Assembly (NCBI GenBank): GCA_902685375.1
Contig: LR738559.1
Location: 21,617,001 to 21,681,000 of the forward strand
Direction of reading: 5' to 3'
Length of the DNA stretch: 64,000 bases
DNA from: Neostethus bicornis
Lineage: Eukaryota > Chordata > Actinopteri > Atheriniformes > Phallostethidae
Notes under the pieces: generated by a model
The model's database searches: none
Told to the model about the DNA's origin: nothing
What the model saw: only the letters and a program-made list of their open reading frames with translations
Shown here: positions 31,997-43,690 of the stretch, piece after piece
Layout of the letters: every line of letters starts with the position of its first letter
How positions within the stretch are numbered: the first letter of the stretch is position 1
Made by a program: the position numbers and the translations under genes

Positions 31997-32415
31997 TTCC
32001 GTTCCGTCATCTTCCGTTCATCCGGGGCCGGGGCCGGGGCCGGGTCGCGGGGGCAGCACCCTCAGACGGGATGCCCAGGCTTTTCTCACCCCAGCTGCAT
32101 CTTCCAGCTCACCTAGAAAGATCCTGAGTCGTTTCCCAGCCAGCTGTGAGACATAGTCTCTCCAGCAGGCTCAGGGTCTGCCTCTTGGTCTCCTCCTGGT
32201 GGGACAAGAGACTCAAGTGCCTGGCTCACCATGGAGCCGGGCCCGAGCGTGAGGCACGAGAGCGAGTGCCTCGTGGCCGGGTTTTACCCATGGGGCCTGG
32301 CCAGGCTCAGCCTGAACAGGGCTGCAGGAGGGGCCATAGGGGTCGAGTGAAGGAGGATATGGGTGGCAGCCAACAACGAGGACCCTGGCGGTCAGATCCT
32401 CGGCTGCATACGCTT
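31997..32415. mobile_element. LINE-A fragment with inverted 5' segment
   Basis: 31997-32208 is the LINE-A tail on the minus strand (3' end GTTCCGTCATCTTCCGTTCA). It joins at about 32210 to the LINE-A 5' leader/endonuclease-start region in plus orientation (CACCATGGAGCCGGGCCC, GGCAGCCAACAACGAGGACC), which is found minus-strand at 9620-10225. Opposite orientation of the two parts resembles twin-primed insertion. Confidence 0.6.
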
Positions 32416-32469
32416 AGAAATGTGGTTTTCATCTAATAAAGTGTATAAATTCTGTAAATCTTATTGAGG

Positions 32470-32860
32470 CATAAATACAGTGGAAATATTAATGCATTGT
32501 ACTTGGACAGCACTTTTCAGGACGCATCACTCATTCCGTCCATACCAGGTAATGGTAAACTACTGTTGTAGCCACAGCTGCCATGGGGCAGACTGACAGA
32601 AGCGAGGCTGCCATTTTTATGTTATTGGCTCCTCTGACATCACTAACCAATCACAGACACACCATTCAGCCTGGATAACATAAGTGAAGTGTCTTGTCCA
32701 GGGACACAGTGACAATTTAATCTCAACGTCCGTCCCATTGTGGAACCTGGGGTTCCGGCAGTCTCTCATCCAAGTACTGCTCATGCCCACCATGCTTAGC
32801 TTTTGAGGTCTGATGGGATCAGGCATTGACATGCTGGTATGTTCACCTGTACGAATACAA
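32470..32860 (-). mobile_element. 5S rRNA-derived SINE
   Basis: On the minus strand the head (32855-32745) resembles 5S rRNA: CATACCAGCATGTCAATGCC-like start, then CTAAGC, AGTACTTGGATGAGAGACTG and CCGGAACCCC. Downstream is a fish SINE body with TCCCTGGACAAGACACTTCA and CAGTCTGCCCCATGGCAGCT. The 5S part has lost several conserved positions, so it is a SINE head, not a working 5S gene. Confidence 0.75.
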
Positions 32861-32914
32861 TAAGTCTGTTTTTGAATTAGCAATAAAAAAGAAGCGACAT
32901 CACCTTATTTTCTT

Positions 32915-33035
32915 GTTGTCTGTGTGGTCCTAAAACAGACTGGCGACCTGTTTGGGGTGTATCCTGCTTCTCACTCAAAATCATATGAGTTCCGGCACCC
33001 CTTGACCTGAATAGGGATAAGCAGTCTAGAAGACA
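32915..33035 (+). mobile_element. tRNA-headed SINE, 3' fragment
   Basis: AACAGACTGGCGACCTGTTTG followed by GGGGTGTATCCTGC and GATAAGCAGTCTAGAAGAC, the SINE tail only. Confidence 0.6.
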
Positions 33036-33039
33036 AAAC

Positions 33040-33900
33040 GAAAATCGCAGTTTGTGGATTAAAAAAAAAAATGGAAACTTACTAAAATCTCAAACATATA
33101 AATTTTTACTTACAAGTTTAAAGACAGTTTGTTTACTGTTTAATATTGTGAAGGTTTGGGATTAACAGTTAATTTTGTTTGTAACCAGTTACTTTCATGA
33201 TATCGTAACTGAGGTACCAGCTCACTTGCATTTGAAAGAGGTCATTTGTAACGTAACTTATTGCATTTCTTTTGTCAGACACACAACCCTGCAGACCGTT
33301 AGCCGTCCTCATCAGGGAAGGTAGAGCTCACTGGTTAGGTGGGGCTAACAGTTCAACAGGAGATGAACACTCCCATCTTGTCAACTTCCATGATGCCATC
33401 CGTTTTTTTTCTTTCTGCTTTCTTTCTTCCTCTGCTTCTCAGAGTGAGAAGAAATGCAGGAAACAGGAGAAACGTGTAGGGTTGACCCACACAGAGAGTT
33501 ACATTAAGAGGAGAAGAGCAGAAAAATGACTGACAAAGTAAAAAAATATGAACCCATTGATCTTATTTAAGCGGAACTGTTTTACAATGTGTGTGAAGAC
33601 AGTTTTTTAAGTATTTGTAAAGAATTAGACGGAGAGTGCACTCTATGGACCATCAGTTTCAGTATTTTTTTTTTTTTTATAATCTTATTCAGGAAAATGA
33701 TAAACATGGTGTCCAGTGATCAGAATATTTATCTGGAAACATTTGGAACAGGTGCACAAAAGTTGTACTTACGTATTATTTTATTTACTAAAGGAAAAAG
33801 GAATCAGAGGAGAAAAAGGTTCCAAAACACTGGCATCTGTCCTTGTTGGTAAAATGTTTCCATTTTAATGTTTCATAATTAATTATGTAGAATTCCAAAA
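33040..33900. other. Intergenic, nothing recognised
   Basis: AT-rich; short frames without recognisable domains. Confidence 0.4.
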
Positions 33901-33904
33901 AGAA

Positions 33905-34258
33905 TGGGCGGCACGGTGGCACAGTGGGTAGGACAGTGGCCTCACAGCAAAAAGGTCCTGGGTGGGGACGAGGCTTGGAACACTGTCCTTTCTGTGTGGA
34001 GTTTACTTGTTCACCCTGTGTCTGCATGGGTTTCCTTTGGGTACTCCGGTTCCAGACATGCATGTTAGGTTGATTGGCTGGTGCCCAATTGCCCCTAGGG
34101 ATGAGTGTATATGTGGATGGTTGTATGCATGTGGCCCCGCAACAGACTGGCAACCTGTTCGAGTGTACACTACCCTTTGCCTTGAATCAGCCGGGATGGG
34201 CACCCCCACCCACACACAATACCGTAAGGGATAGACAGATAAGAAGGTGACTGACTAA
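33905..34258 (+). mobile_element. tRNA-headed SINE, complete copy
   Basis: Starts GGGCGGCACGGTGGCACAGT (A box), continues GGTCCTGGGTGGGGACGAG, TGTGTGGAGTTTACTTG, CAATTGCCCCTAGGGATGAG and ends GATAAGAAGGTGACTGACTA. It is the best reference copy in the window for this family. Confidence 0.82.
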
Positions 34259-35605
34259 CCAAAAATAATTTGCTGTTCTTTTCTGTATCTTGACAAAATG
34301 ATTTTGCAGTTTCTTCCCAAAAGTTTGAAAACAATCAGACTAAACTGTTTAAAAAGTATTTTCTTTTGGGTCAAATTTAACTTATAAACCCCAAAGAATC
34401 TACAAACTGGCATCTTTAGAAAAAAACTGATGTCAGAGCGTCAGATTCTTTTCTGGCTTAAAAAATGATGTTCAACTAAAACCATCTGTTTCACATGAGG
34501 GCAGATATTTGCTGGAAAAACTAATCAGTGTTTGTCTTCGTGGACACGTTCACATTCACTGCTTTTGATTTTAAATCTGTTTTTATTGTAAACAAGTAAA
34601 AAGCAGAAGCAGGCCTAGAGAAAGGAGTGATGAAGACGCACATCTAGTGACTACTTTTCCACGTCTCTCTTTTTTGGACATCTTTTGTCTTTTTCCTGGT
34701 CCTCCTCTTCGTTCCTCGGCCAAGTATCCTCCCTTTGTTGATGTGGCAGGTCTGAGAAAAGAAGAGTTGATGCTCCATATGAGAGAAAGACAAGCACCTC
34801 CTCTTCATTTCTTCTCTTTCTTTTTTTCTTTTGCTTGCAAACGTGGACAGAAAGGGAAAAAATTGGGAGGATATCACAAGCAGAGGGCGTGTCTGTTTAA
34901 ATCAGATTTACCACAGAATGACGCACCTCAGGATCAAAGAAGGAATCACTTTCTTATTTTAATCTTTTCAAACTAAAGTGAAGACTTTAAGTGCTGTTGT
35001 TCATGTGGTTACAAGAAACTTTTTGCTTGTTGTTGAGTAAAAGTTTTAGATTCAGTTCAGGAGTGAGTTTCCATGATGTGATGTGTGGAGTTTCTCATTC
35101 CAGAGAAGGACATGACACTGATCTAAATAAAGGGGAGAATATCTGGACCAATGCTTTGGTTTTCCACGCCTACTCCTACACATCCCTAACCATTCATCAC
35201 TGCTCAACATGAGACGTGGAGGTCTGTTTTAAACATCTCACTGACTTGTTGGAACAAATATCCTGCTATTTTTTACACTGAATTTAAACTGTATATTAAT
35301 GGGTTTAATTTTCTTTGTGAAAAAATATAAAACTTTTCTCATTAAAATAATGAAAAGTGAATCTTTGTTGTTTGTAACGTGGACTCTTTCCTATAAATCT
35401 GCATCAGGGAGAAATCCCTCCCTCTAAAAAAGCTGCCAGCTCACATAACCTGTGTTTCTCCTGATATCCAACAGAAGGCGTTTAAACTTCACATGTTTAC
35501 TTCAGGCCATGATGTCTGCCTCGACCTGCTGAGATACTTTTACCCCAAACAACTTGGACTTGTGAAAACTGTCACAATGTAGTCCATTTTAAATCACAAT
35601 AACAA
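34259..35605. other. Intergenic, nothing recognised
   Basis: AT-rich with pyrimidine-rich runs near 34680 and 34810; no supported exon. Confidence 0.4.
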
Positions 35606-35611
35606 TACATA

Positions 35612-36110
35612 TCACTCTGTAGAACAAAAAATCCAAAGAAGAATTGGATTCTTGTGTATAGAGTTTCCAAAGAAAGAGGCTGGCCAGGAAGAAGTGGGAC
35701 AATAAGGACTGAAGAGAGTGGGCAGGATTACTGGGAGATACAGCGTAAGATTAATGTAGAGGTGGCAAAGGAAAACAAGCAGCCTATGAGGACTTGCACA
35801 GCAAGAACGTAGAGATGGACCTATACAGATTGGCAAGACAGAGAGACAAAGATGGGAAGGATGTGCAGCAAGTTAGGGTGATTAAAGACCGGAATGGATG
35901 TGTTTTGACAGATGCCAGTAATGTGATGGGAAGATGGAAAGAGTACTTTGAAGAGTTGGCGAATGAAGAAAATGAAAGAGAACAAAGAGTAGAAGGTGTT
36001 ACCATAGTGGACCGGAAAGTGGCTAGGATTAGTAAGGTGGAAATAAAGAGGGCACTGAAGAGGATGAAGAGTGGAAAGGCTCTCAGTCCTGACGATATTC
36101 CTGAAGAGCA
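35612..36110 (+). mobile_element. LINE-B internal fragment (endonuclease-RT linker)
   Basis: Codes for KNVEMDLYRLARQRDKDGKD, VRVIKDRNGCVLTDASNVMG, RWKEYFEELANEE and RALKRMKSGKALSPDDIPEE, the stretch just before the reverse transcriptase. KSGKA.SPDDIP is the conserved RT entry motif. Upstream frames are broken. Confidence 0.75.
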
Positions 36111-36224
36111 GGGTTTTTATTCCAAGAGCTACTTTTCAAGTAGCAAGGCTTCTGAGATCTACCAGTCTAGTGTCAACATCACAAACACACGCAGATTATA
36201 ATAGATAGTAAACATACACACGTA

Positions 36225-37480
36225 ATGGGGACGCTGCATCGGTCCGTTGTAATGAAGAAAAATCTGAGCCAAAAATGCAAAGCTCTTGATTTACCAGTCA
36301 ATCTATGGTGACCAGGATCTATGTTCCTACCCTCACCAGGGTGACCGGGATCTACGATCCTACCCTCACCATGGTAACCAGAATCTATGTTCCTACCCTC
36401 ACCATGGTAACCAGGATCTACGATCCTACCCTCACCATGGTAACCAGGATCTATGTTCCTACCCTCACCATGGTAACCAGGATCTACATTCCTACCCTCA
36501 CCAGGGTGACCGGGATCTATGCTCCCACCCACACTGTGGCAACCAGGATCTACGCTCCTACCCTCACCATGGTAACCAGGATCTACGATCCTACCCTCAC
36601 CATGGTAACCAGGATCTATGTTCCTACCCTCACCATGGTAACCAGGATCTACGTTCCTACCCTCACCATGGTAATCAGATCTATGTTCCTACCCTCACCA
36701 TGGTAACCGGGATCTACGTTTCTATCCTCACCATGGTAACCAGGATCTACGTTCCTACCCTCACCATGGTAACCAGGATCTACGTTCCTACCCTCACCAT
36801 GGTAACCAGGATCTACTTTCCTACCCTCACTATGGTAACCAGGATCTACGTTCCTACCCTCACCATGGTAACCAGGATCTATGTTCCTACCCTCACCATG
36901 GTAACCAGGATCTACAATCCTACCCTCACCATGGTAACCAGGATCTATGTTCCTACCCTCACCATGGTAACCAGGATCTAGGTTCCTACCCTCACCATGG
37001 TAACCAGGATCTACGATCCTACCCTCACCATGGTAACCAGGATCTATGTTCCTACCCTCACCATGGTAACCAGGATCTACGTTCCTACCCTCACCATGGT
37101 AATCAGATCTACGTTCCTACCCTCACCATGGTAACTGGGATCTACGTTTCTATCCTCACCATGGTAACCAAGATCTACGTTCCTACCCTCACCGTGGTAA
37201 CCAGCTCTGGGTGGTAACCAAAAATACAAGTGGCCGAAATGAGATTCCTCCACAGGGGACCTGGGGTCTCTCTTAGCGATACATTGAGGAGCTCAGCCTT
37301 TTGGAAGGAGCTCGGAGTAGAGCCGTTTCTCAGAGGCAGACCCCAGACTACGTATCGCAGTTGGACAGGGACACCTTAGGATCCTCCCAGGAGACCTGTA
37401 AGATGCAGCTGGGCTGAGATAAGCCTGAGTTTTCCCTTTGAGACTGTTGCCCCGGTTATCTGGTGCTGGATGAGCGGAAG
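36225..37480 (+). mobile_element. LINE-A remnant carrying a 33-bp array
   Basis: 36225-36305 is the LINE-A segment upstream of the array (GACGCTGCATCGGTCCGTTG; GCCAAAAATGCAAAGCTCTTG). After 37205, CCAGCTCTGGGTGGTAACC continues the LINE and a decayed tail runs to about 37480. Confidence 0.76.
36306..37205 (+). repeat. 33-bp minisatellite, about 27 copies, with internal 428-bp duplication
   Basis: Units often read GATCTACGATCC or GATCTATGTTCC. A 32-bp unit with GGTAATCAGATCT occurs at 36671 and again at 37099, 428 bp apart (13 units less 1 bp), each followed by a TTTCTATCCTC unit. This shows block duplication; the missing base also shifts the frame. Confidence 0.96.
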
Positions 37481-39215
37481 ACAATCGAACGAAACCTTCC
37501 TACATCTAAACTTGAAGAATATTCTTGACTAGATCAGAAACTCGATTGAGGGAGAAAATAAGAAATAAATTCCTCATTTTAATGTGTGCAAAAAGCAATT
37601 TGTTAAGTATGATTTTAATACTTAAGTCTTGGTTACTTTACATAAGATTTGTGGACTTGTTTGTTGTTCATTTTTTTAAAGTATTTTTAATGTGCCGTTT
37701 CTGTATTTTGATGTGCATTAATAATTTTCTTTTTTTATTGTAATATGTTTACATCCTGGGCGTTGCCAGACTGAGAAGGCCTCAAAGCTTGCTTCACTGA
37801 GATTTAAGTGGTTTAATAATGTGCAATTGAAAGTTTGCTAAAAACTTTTAGAACAGAACAGATGGTAAAATTCTATCTGACTATCTGTAGAAATGTTTCA
37901 GATTCCGTTGAGAACGTCCACGGGAGGTGCTGATATGAATCACTCGTTATTCAACATGAGCATGTTTTAAAGGTTCTGGAACCTCATCAAGGACTAAAAC
38001 GAGTTTATTGGTTTTACCCTCAGGTTTGTTTGCATAACCATCCACACGACAATAAGAGCGACACCCACTATGCCGTCTGAAAGATTTCATATTTTCTTTT
38101 TGACGGATCTTTGCTGGTCATGATGAACACTCTGCTCCTGTATCTTCTATTTTGACCTCCTTTAAGAAAGAAAAAACTCTGTAATGTGTTCCTATTATAA
38201 AGCAGCACGTTTTGGTGTATTCTCTTTGCCCCTGTGCTTTTCCCCAGAGCCCCAAAACACCTAAAGCCACTGTTCTGTCAAGATCTGCGACCGTCGAGAG
38301 TTGCAATCCTGTACCTTTTTGCATGCCTAGAACGCGTCATCCCCCTCTCCCTCTCTTCCAGCACATCTAAACGTCAAGAGCTGCGACCAGCATGACGCAA
38401 CCAAACACCGCCCCATGATGCAGCCCATGATGCTGACGTTACTCCGCCCCCTTCCAATGAAGTTTTCATAAAACTTATTTAACGTAATGTAGTCATTTTT
38501 TAAAGTGGAATAAAGTTTATTGTCCATTGCTTTTACTGTTAAGCGTAATCTCACACATCTCTCACATCTCGCGATGGCTCGCAGATTCAGACGAAACCTA
38601 ATTTTTCTGAACACCGATCTATCGACAACTGCAACCGGTTTGAGATCCCAACGAGGCCGCATATCTCGACAGAACACCACCATAAAAAAAACCTACGGTA
38701 TCGAGAAAGTGTTTCATAAAAAGCCTCTTGGTCTTCTGAGTAAATAATGAGGACTTCATTACGACGGTGAGGACTCAAGCATGAGTCTCAATTCACTCTA
38801 AAAGTCAGAGAAACAGACAGAAAATGGTCTTGTATGTCAGGTAAGTGTTGTTTTAAAAAGTGGAAGCCTCATCTCATTTGTGTAAACTCTGTGGATGATT
38901 TTGTGTTGGTAATCCTGGGTGTGGAGTTAGGTGAATACCATATTGACTCAGGTTGTAGCTCCACCATCTGAAAACATCTGGTTTTCTGGCTTTGTGGAGG
39001 AAAAATGGGCCGACCATTCAGCTCCTTATTCTGGGATGTTCCTGGGAAAGAAATTAACTGGAGGACGTTGTTGAAAAGCAGACGGTGTTTGGAATGAAAC
39101 ATGGAGACTCTAAGCCTGATCCATCAGACTGTTTCTTTTGCTCCTTGGAGAAAGTCCGACCTCGCAGCATTTGAGTTAACTTGGTCCATGGTGGGCGGGT
39201 ACTGTTTTATTTTAA
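37481..39215. other. Intergenic, nothing recognised
   Basis: An arginine-rich frame at 38573-38747 (MARRFRRNLIFLNTDLS...) has no known family and no splice context. The rest is AT-rich. Confidence 0.4.
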
Positions 39216-39219
39216 CCAA

Positions 39220-39545
39220 TCATTCCTTTCTTCAATACTGGTTGCTCTTGGTCAAACATGTTGTCCATCACATTCACATTCTAATGTGAGCAAGAAGTCT
39301 CTTAGTGCACATGCTCTGCACATGCTCAGTCCTTCCACTCAACAGGGAGTAAAGTTTTACGTAAATGCACCAACATAAAAATTAAAAAGAAGATGAACTT
39401 TATACTGTTTTTGTAGCTTCAAACAAGATTTACGCAGTACCATGCACTCACTGTGGAGAGGAACTAAGCTTAGAGCGAGGAGAGGAGGAGGGGATTTCAT
39501 CCTGTCCATTCTGAAAGTGAGACCGAATGAGGGTTCCTTGTTCAA
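39220..39545 (+). repeat. Dispersed repeat, partner of 46270-46565
   Basis: Shares with 46270-46565, in the same orientation, TGTCCATCACATTCACATTC-type sequence, GCACATGCTCAGTC, TTTTTGTAGCTTCAAACAAG and GACTAAGCTTAGAGCGAGG-like blocks at moderate identity. Family unknown. Confidence 0.5.
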
Positions 39546-40385
39546 CTTTAAATGTTATGAGATAAGAATTATCACCCGTAAAAGATCAACACCCTTTGCA
39601 GTCAAAGGTTGAATAACTAACTCCTCCAGTAAACCAGGGAGTCACTATGAAAGAGCTTTAAATCACTTTTAGTGATCAATGTTAATTTTTTTACAGTTTG
39701 GCAGAAAAAGAACAAACATAACCTTCCCAGCGTGGCTTCATTTCAAATAATTTCTAAAAGAACTTAAAAAGTTTTCTCATAACGACTCAAAATATTCACA
39801 TTGAGTTTTAATTAAAATATTTTAATTTTTTGCCAGTGCGGCTGTTCTTTTTGTGGCCCTGACGTTCATGCCTTTGTCTCCTGCATGTTTTCTCCTCCAC
39901 TTTTTCTCTGTCTGAACTCCACCAGGCAAAAAACCAAGAATAATAGGAGGACGGAAAAAAGTCCACGGCCACTGTGTGTGAATCCAGAAAACCAAACCCA
40001 GTAGCCATTTTTCCTCCATTCTAAAACCCTCTAATTTTGCATTTATTTTAGGATGAAGGTTTATTGAGCTCGAGTCTCAAAGTCAAACGTTTGAGACGTA
40101 AACTCACTGCTCATTTATTTAGTTTTTCATCAAACATCAGGTTAAAATATAGATTAATCTGGGATTTACATGGAAATATTCACAGTGTGGAAATCAGAAA
40201 GTAAAAAAAAAAAAATAAAATTGTGAGAAATAAGCAAAATCACTGTTTTAAAAAACCCAGCTCTGATTCTAAAAACACAAAATTTGTTTGTGTACAAATT
40301 TATTAATTAAATGTCACAAAACACTGGTTTTACAGGAAATTAGTGAACAATTTTTAACAATTAACAAAGCACTAGCCTGAGAGAA
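39546..40385. other. Intergenic, nothing recognised
   Basis: AT-rich; no feature seen. Confidence 0.4.
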
Positions 40386-40386
40386 T

Positions 40387-41080
40387 CTTCTTCTTTCATC
40401 ATCTCCCTTCAGGGGTCTCCACAACAAGTCAGTTTCTTCCATCTAACCCTATCTGCTGCATCCTCTTCAGTCGCACCAACTATCTTCATGTCTTCCTTCA
40501 CTGTATCCATGAACCTCCTCTTTGGTCTTCCTCTAGTCCTCTGTCCTAGTGGTTCCAAACCCAGCATCCTTCTTCTGATGTACTCTCTCTCTCTCCTCTG
40601 CACATGTCCAAACCATCTCAGTCTGGCCTCTCTGACTTTAAAACCTCTAACATGTGCTGTTCTTCTGATCCTGTCCATCCTGGTCACTCCCAGAGAGATC
40701 CTCAGCATCTTCATCTCTGCTACAAACATCTCTGTTTCCTGTCTTTTCCTCAGTGCTACTGTCTCTAGACCAATTAGCTGAAACTCTTCTATCACACATC
40801 ACACCTGATACTTTCCTCCACCCGTTCCAGCCTGCCTGAACACGCTTCTTCACCTCTTTTCCACACTCTCCATTGCTCTGTACTGTTGATCCTAGATACT
40901 TAAAATCTTCCACCTTCTTTATCTCTTCTCCCTTTAACCTCACTTTTCCATTTGGATCCCTCTCATTCACACACATGTACTCTGTTTTACTCTGACTAAT
41001 CTTCAAACCTCCACCTCTCCAGCTTTTCCTCCACCTCTTCCCTCCTCTCACTACAGATCACAATGTCATCTGCAAACATC
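40387..41080 (-). mobile_element. LINE-B 3' fragment (RT end and C-terminus)
   Basis: Minus strand from 41051: GGGLKISQSKTEYMCVNERD, VEDFKYLGSTVQSNGECGKE and RVQAGWNGWRKVSGVMCDRR (RT thumb). After an internal loss, VALRKRQETEMFVAEMKMLR, TRMDRIRRTAHVRGFK, RWFGHVQRRERE and VRWKKLTCCGDP follow. Two frames are needed, so it is decayed. Confidence 0.82.
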
Positions 41081-41403
41081 TGCAAACTGACTTTAGCGAG
41101 AATTACGCGTTAACAACAATTGAGGTATAAAGTTTTGATGCTATAATGTTTTATTTTAAAGTACCAGGGTTGTGCTGATGAACCGTACAATGGAGTCATG
41201 ATCAGAAGATCACGGTGGTCCCGGCCTGGCAGAGAGAGTGCTTCAATGTATCTGATGTACATCACATCAGACATTCAGAGAACTTTCACACCAGTAATGT
41301 CCAGCCTCGCTTCTGACATTTTATTTAACTTTATTGCATTTGTAAAAAATTAAACGTCATGTAATTCAAACACTTTTCTCAATACTGTTTACTGTCTGAT
41401 ATG
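41081..41403. other. Spacer, nothing recognised
   Basis: No feature seen before the long-TIR element. Confidence 0.4.
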
Positions 41404-41817
41404 TTCTTAGCAGCTCCGTGAAGTTGGCCCCTTTAAAAAAAAATATAAACAAAAATAAACAAAAAATATGTCAATCGTTTGTGCTACGTTTGTGCTGTTT
41501 TGTGCTGTAAAAATTTTTGTTTGTGCTGCTTTCCTTTTCTTTAATTTAAAGAAATAAGATTTGGATGATGACGTCATCCAGCCCCTCCTTCTCCCTAAAA
41601 ATGCGAGAAAACTTATAAAATTGGCAGAAATTGTTTGTGCTGTTATGATTTCAATAATAAGAATAAAACAAAAACCGGTAAATAATTTAATTTATGACAG
41701 CTCGTAGGCTACTTCCGGTCATCTGTCTTAATTTGCTCCTATTCAATTTATGACATTTATTGTTATATTTCCGTAGGCAAATGTAAATTATTTTATTTTT
41801 TTTTTTTATTTTGAATT

Positions 41818-42018
41818 ACGCTATTCATCCCTCACCGAGGAAATTTGTTTGCTGCACTCCTTACACCGCAGCAGGCTGCCCATCAACGGCGCCAATGGTG
41901 GGAGAAGCGGGGGTTAGGTGTCTTCTCCAAGGACCCTAGACGTGCTCTCCGTGGGACGCGAACCCGCGACCTTCCGGTCCGCGGGCGAACGCGCTAACCA
42001 CGCGGCCACCGTCTCCAC
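41818..42018 (-). mobile_element. tRNA-derived SINE, inverted, inside the long-TIR element
   Basis: Minus strand reads GTGGCCGCGTGGTTAGCGCG (A box), GGTCGCGGGTTCGCGTCCCA (B box) and then CTTGGAGAAGACACCTAACC and the ATTTCCTCGGTGAGGGATGA tail. Same family as 53995-54215. Confidence 0.8.
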
Positions 42019-42099
42019 AATTATGCTACAGTTTGAAAATGGGCTCAATGTTTGTTTTGTTTTATTTCTTCGCTTGCAACCCAAATTTAAGCAAGAAAT

Positions 42100-43690
42100 G
42101 TTATATATCAGAATCAGAATATACTTTAATGATCCCACACATGGGAAATTTGTGTGTCACAGCAACAACTTCCTATCTGCTAAGTGAGTCGTTGTAGAGT
42201 CTGATCACGTACGGAAAGAAAGACCTCCGGTAACAAGATGTTCTCGAGCGGAGCTGTCTGAGCCTCTTGGAGAAGGAGCTCCGCTGTTCGTCCAGGAGTG
42301 GGTAGAGAGGATGGTCATGGTTTTCCATGATGGACAAAAGTTTATTCAGTGACCTCCTCTCTACCACTGCCTCAAGTGAGTCCTGTTTGCTGCCAATGAC
42401 AGAGCCAGCCAGTCTGATTAGTTTATTCAGTCTGTTGGCGTCACTGGTTGCGATGCTGCTCCCCCAGCAGATGACAGAGAAGAACAAGGTGCTGGCCACC
42501 ACAGACTGGTAGAAGGTCTCCAGGATCGTGCTGCACACATTGAAGGACCTCAGCTTCCTTAGAAAGTAAAGTCTGCTGCAGGTCTTCTTGTACACAGCAG
42601 TACTGTTGCTCCTCCAGCTCAGTCTACTGTCGATGGTCACTCCCAGGTATTTGTACTCCTCAACCACCTCCACATCTCTACCCAGAATGCAGAGCGGCTG
42701 CAAAGCAGTCCTCCTCTTCCAGAAGTCAATCACCATCTCCCTGGTCTTGTCTACTTTGAGGAGCAAGTGATTCTCTCCAGCCCACACCACAAATCCATCC
42801 ACCACCCTCCTGTACTCCTCCTCTTTCCCACCACTTATACACCCTACAACTGCAGAGTCATCAGAGAATTTCTGTAGGTGGCATGAATCGGAGTTGTGCT
42901 GGAAGTCTGAAGTGTACAATGGCGTGGCCGGTAGGCAAACTGCAGGGGGTCCAGAGAGGAGTTCACCAGCGGTTTCATGTGAGCTAACACCAGCCTCTCC
43001 AGCACCTTCATCACATGAGATGTAAGGGCAACTGGACGGAAATCCTTGAGGTGAGATGAAGATGGTTTCTTGGGTACAGGCACCAGGCACGATGTCTTCC
43101 AGAGAAGCGGAACCCTCTCCAGCCTGAGGCTCAGGTTGAAGAGGTGCTGGAGAACCCCACACAGCTGGAGCGCACAGGTCCTCAGGGTACGGGGGCTGAT
43201 GCCATCCGTGCCGGCTGCTTTGTGCTGGTTTAGCTTCTCCAGCTGTTTCTTCACCTGAAAGGTGGTCACAGTCAAATGGTTGGGTGGGGGGGTTCAGGTA
43301 CTAGTCCATTGAATAGCTGAGAAGGAGCAGACGCTGGTAGCAGGTTTGGTGGAGGTAGGGAAGAAGAGGTAGAGGCATTTGTAGAGCTAAACCTGTTGAA
43401 GAAGGTATTAAAGTCATTAGCTCTATCTTTGCCACCACTAGTGGGTCTGCTTCTTCCCCCATATCCAGTGATCTTTTTCATTTCGGACCACACCTCCCTC
43501 ATGTTGTCCTGCTGTAGTTTGGATTCCAGCTTCTTCCTGTATGCATCTTTTCCCTTCCTCAGCTGGTCTCGGAGTTGATGCTGCACCATCTTCAGCTCCT
43601 CCCGGTCTCCAGACCTGAAGGCTGCTTTCTTCCGGTTAAGGAGCGTCTTCAGGTCACAGGTGATCCAGGGTTTGTTGTTGGGGAAGCATA
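42100..43690 (-). mobile_element. LINE-C (Maui/L2-like) with RT core deleted, inside the long-TIR element
   Basis: Minus strand from 43589: RKGKDAYRKKLESKLQQDN, then KKQLEKLNQHKAAGTDGISP (RT entry motif), RVPLLWKTSCLVPVPKKPSS and LTSHVMKVLERLVLAH. The frame then jumps from FAYRPRHC to TLYTSDFQHN, losing the fingers/palm block with the first catalytic aspartate. It resumes at CHLQKFSDDSAVV, the SDD palm motif, and continues to ESVVERRSLNKLL-type thumb sequence and a stop near 42180. The 3' end at 42105-42155 has CAGAATCAGAATATACTTTA and TGGGAAATTT, the usual tail of this LINE type. Confidence 0.82.

Noticed and set aside
32745..32855. A 5S rRNA gene
   Set aside because: Too diverged from 5S, no polymerase III T-run terminator at the expected place, and fused to a SINE body.
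33905..33980. Functional tRNA genes at SINE heads (also 27138, 41990, 53995)
   Set aside because: A and B boxes are recognisable but the cloverleaf is not complete, and each is followed by a SINE body.
38520..38747. Arginine-rich frame MARRFRRNLIFLNTD as a gene
   Set aside because: No recognisable family, no splice or promoter context, and an equally long frame on the other strand.
42173..43275. Open frames of 329 and 143 codons as host genes
   Set aside because: They encode reverse-transcriptase segments of an L2-like LINE with the central catalytic block deleted.
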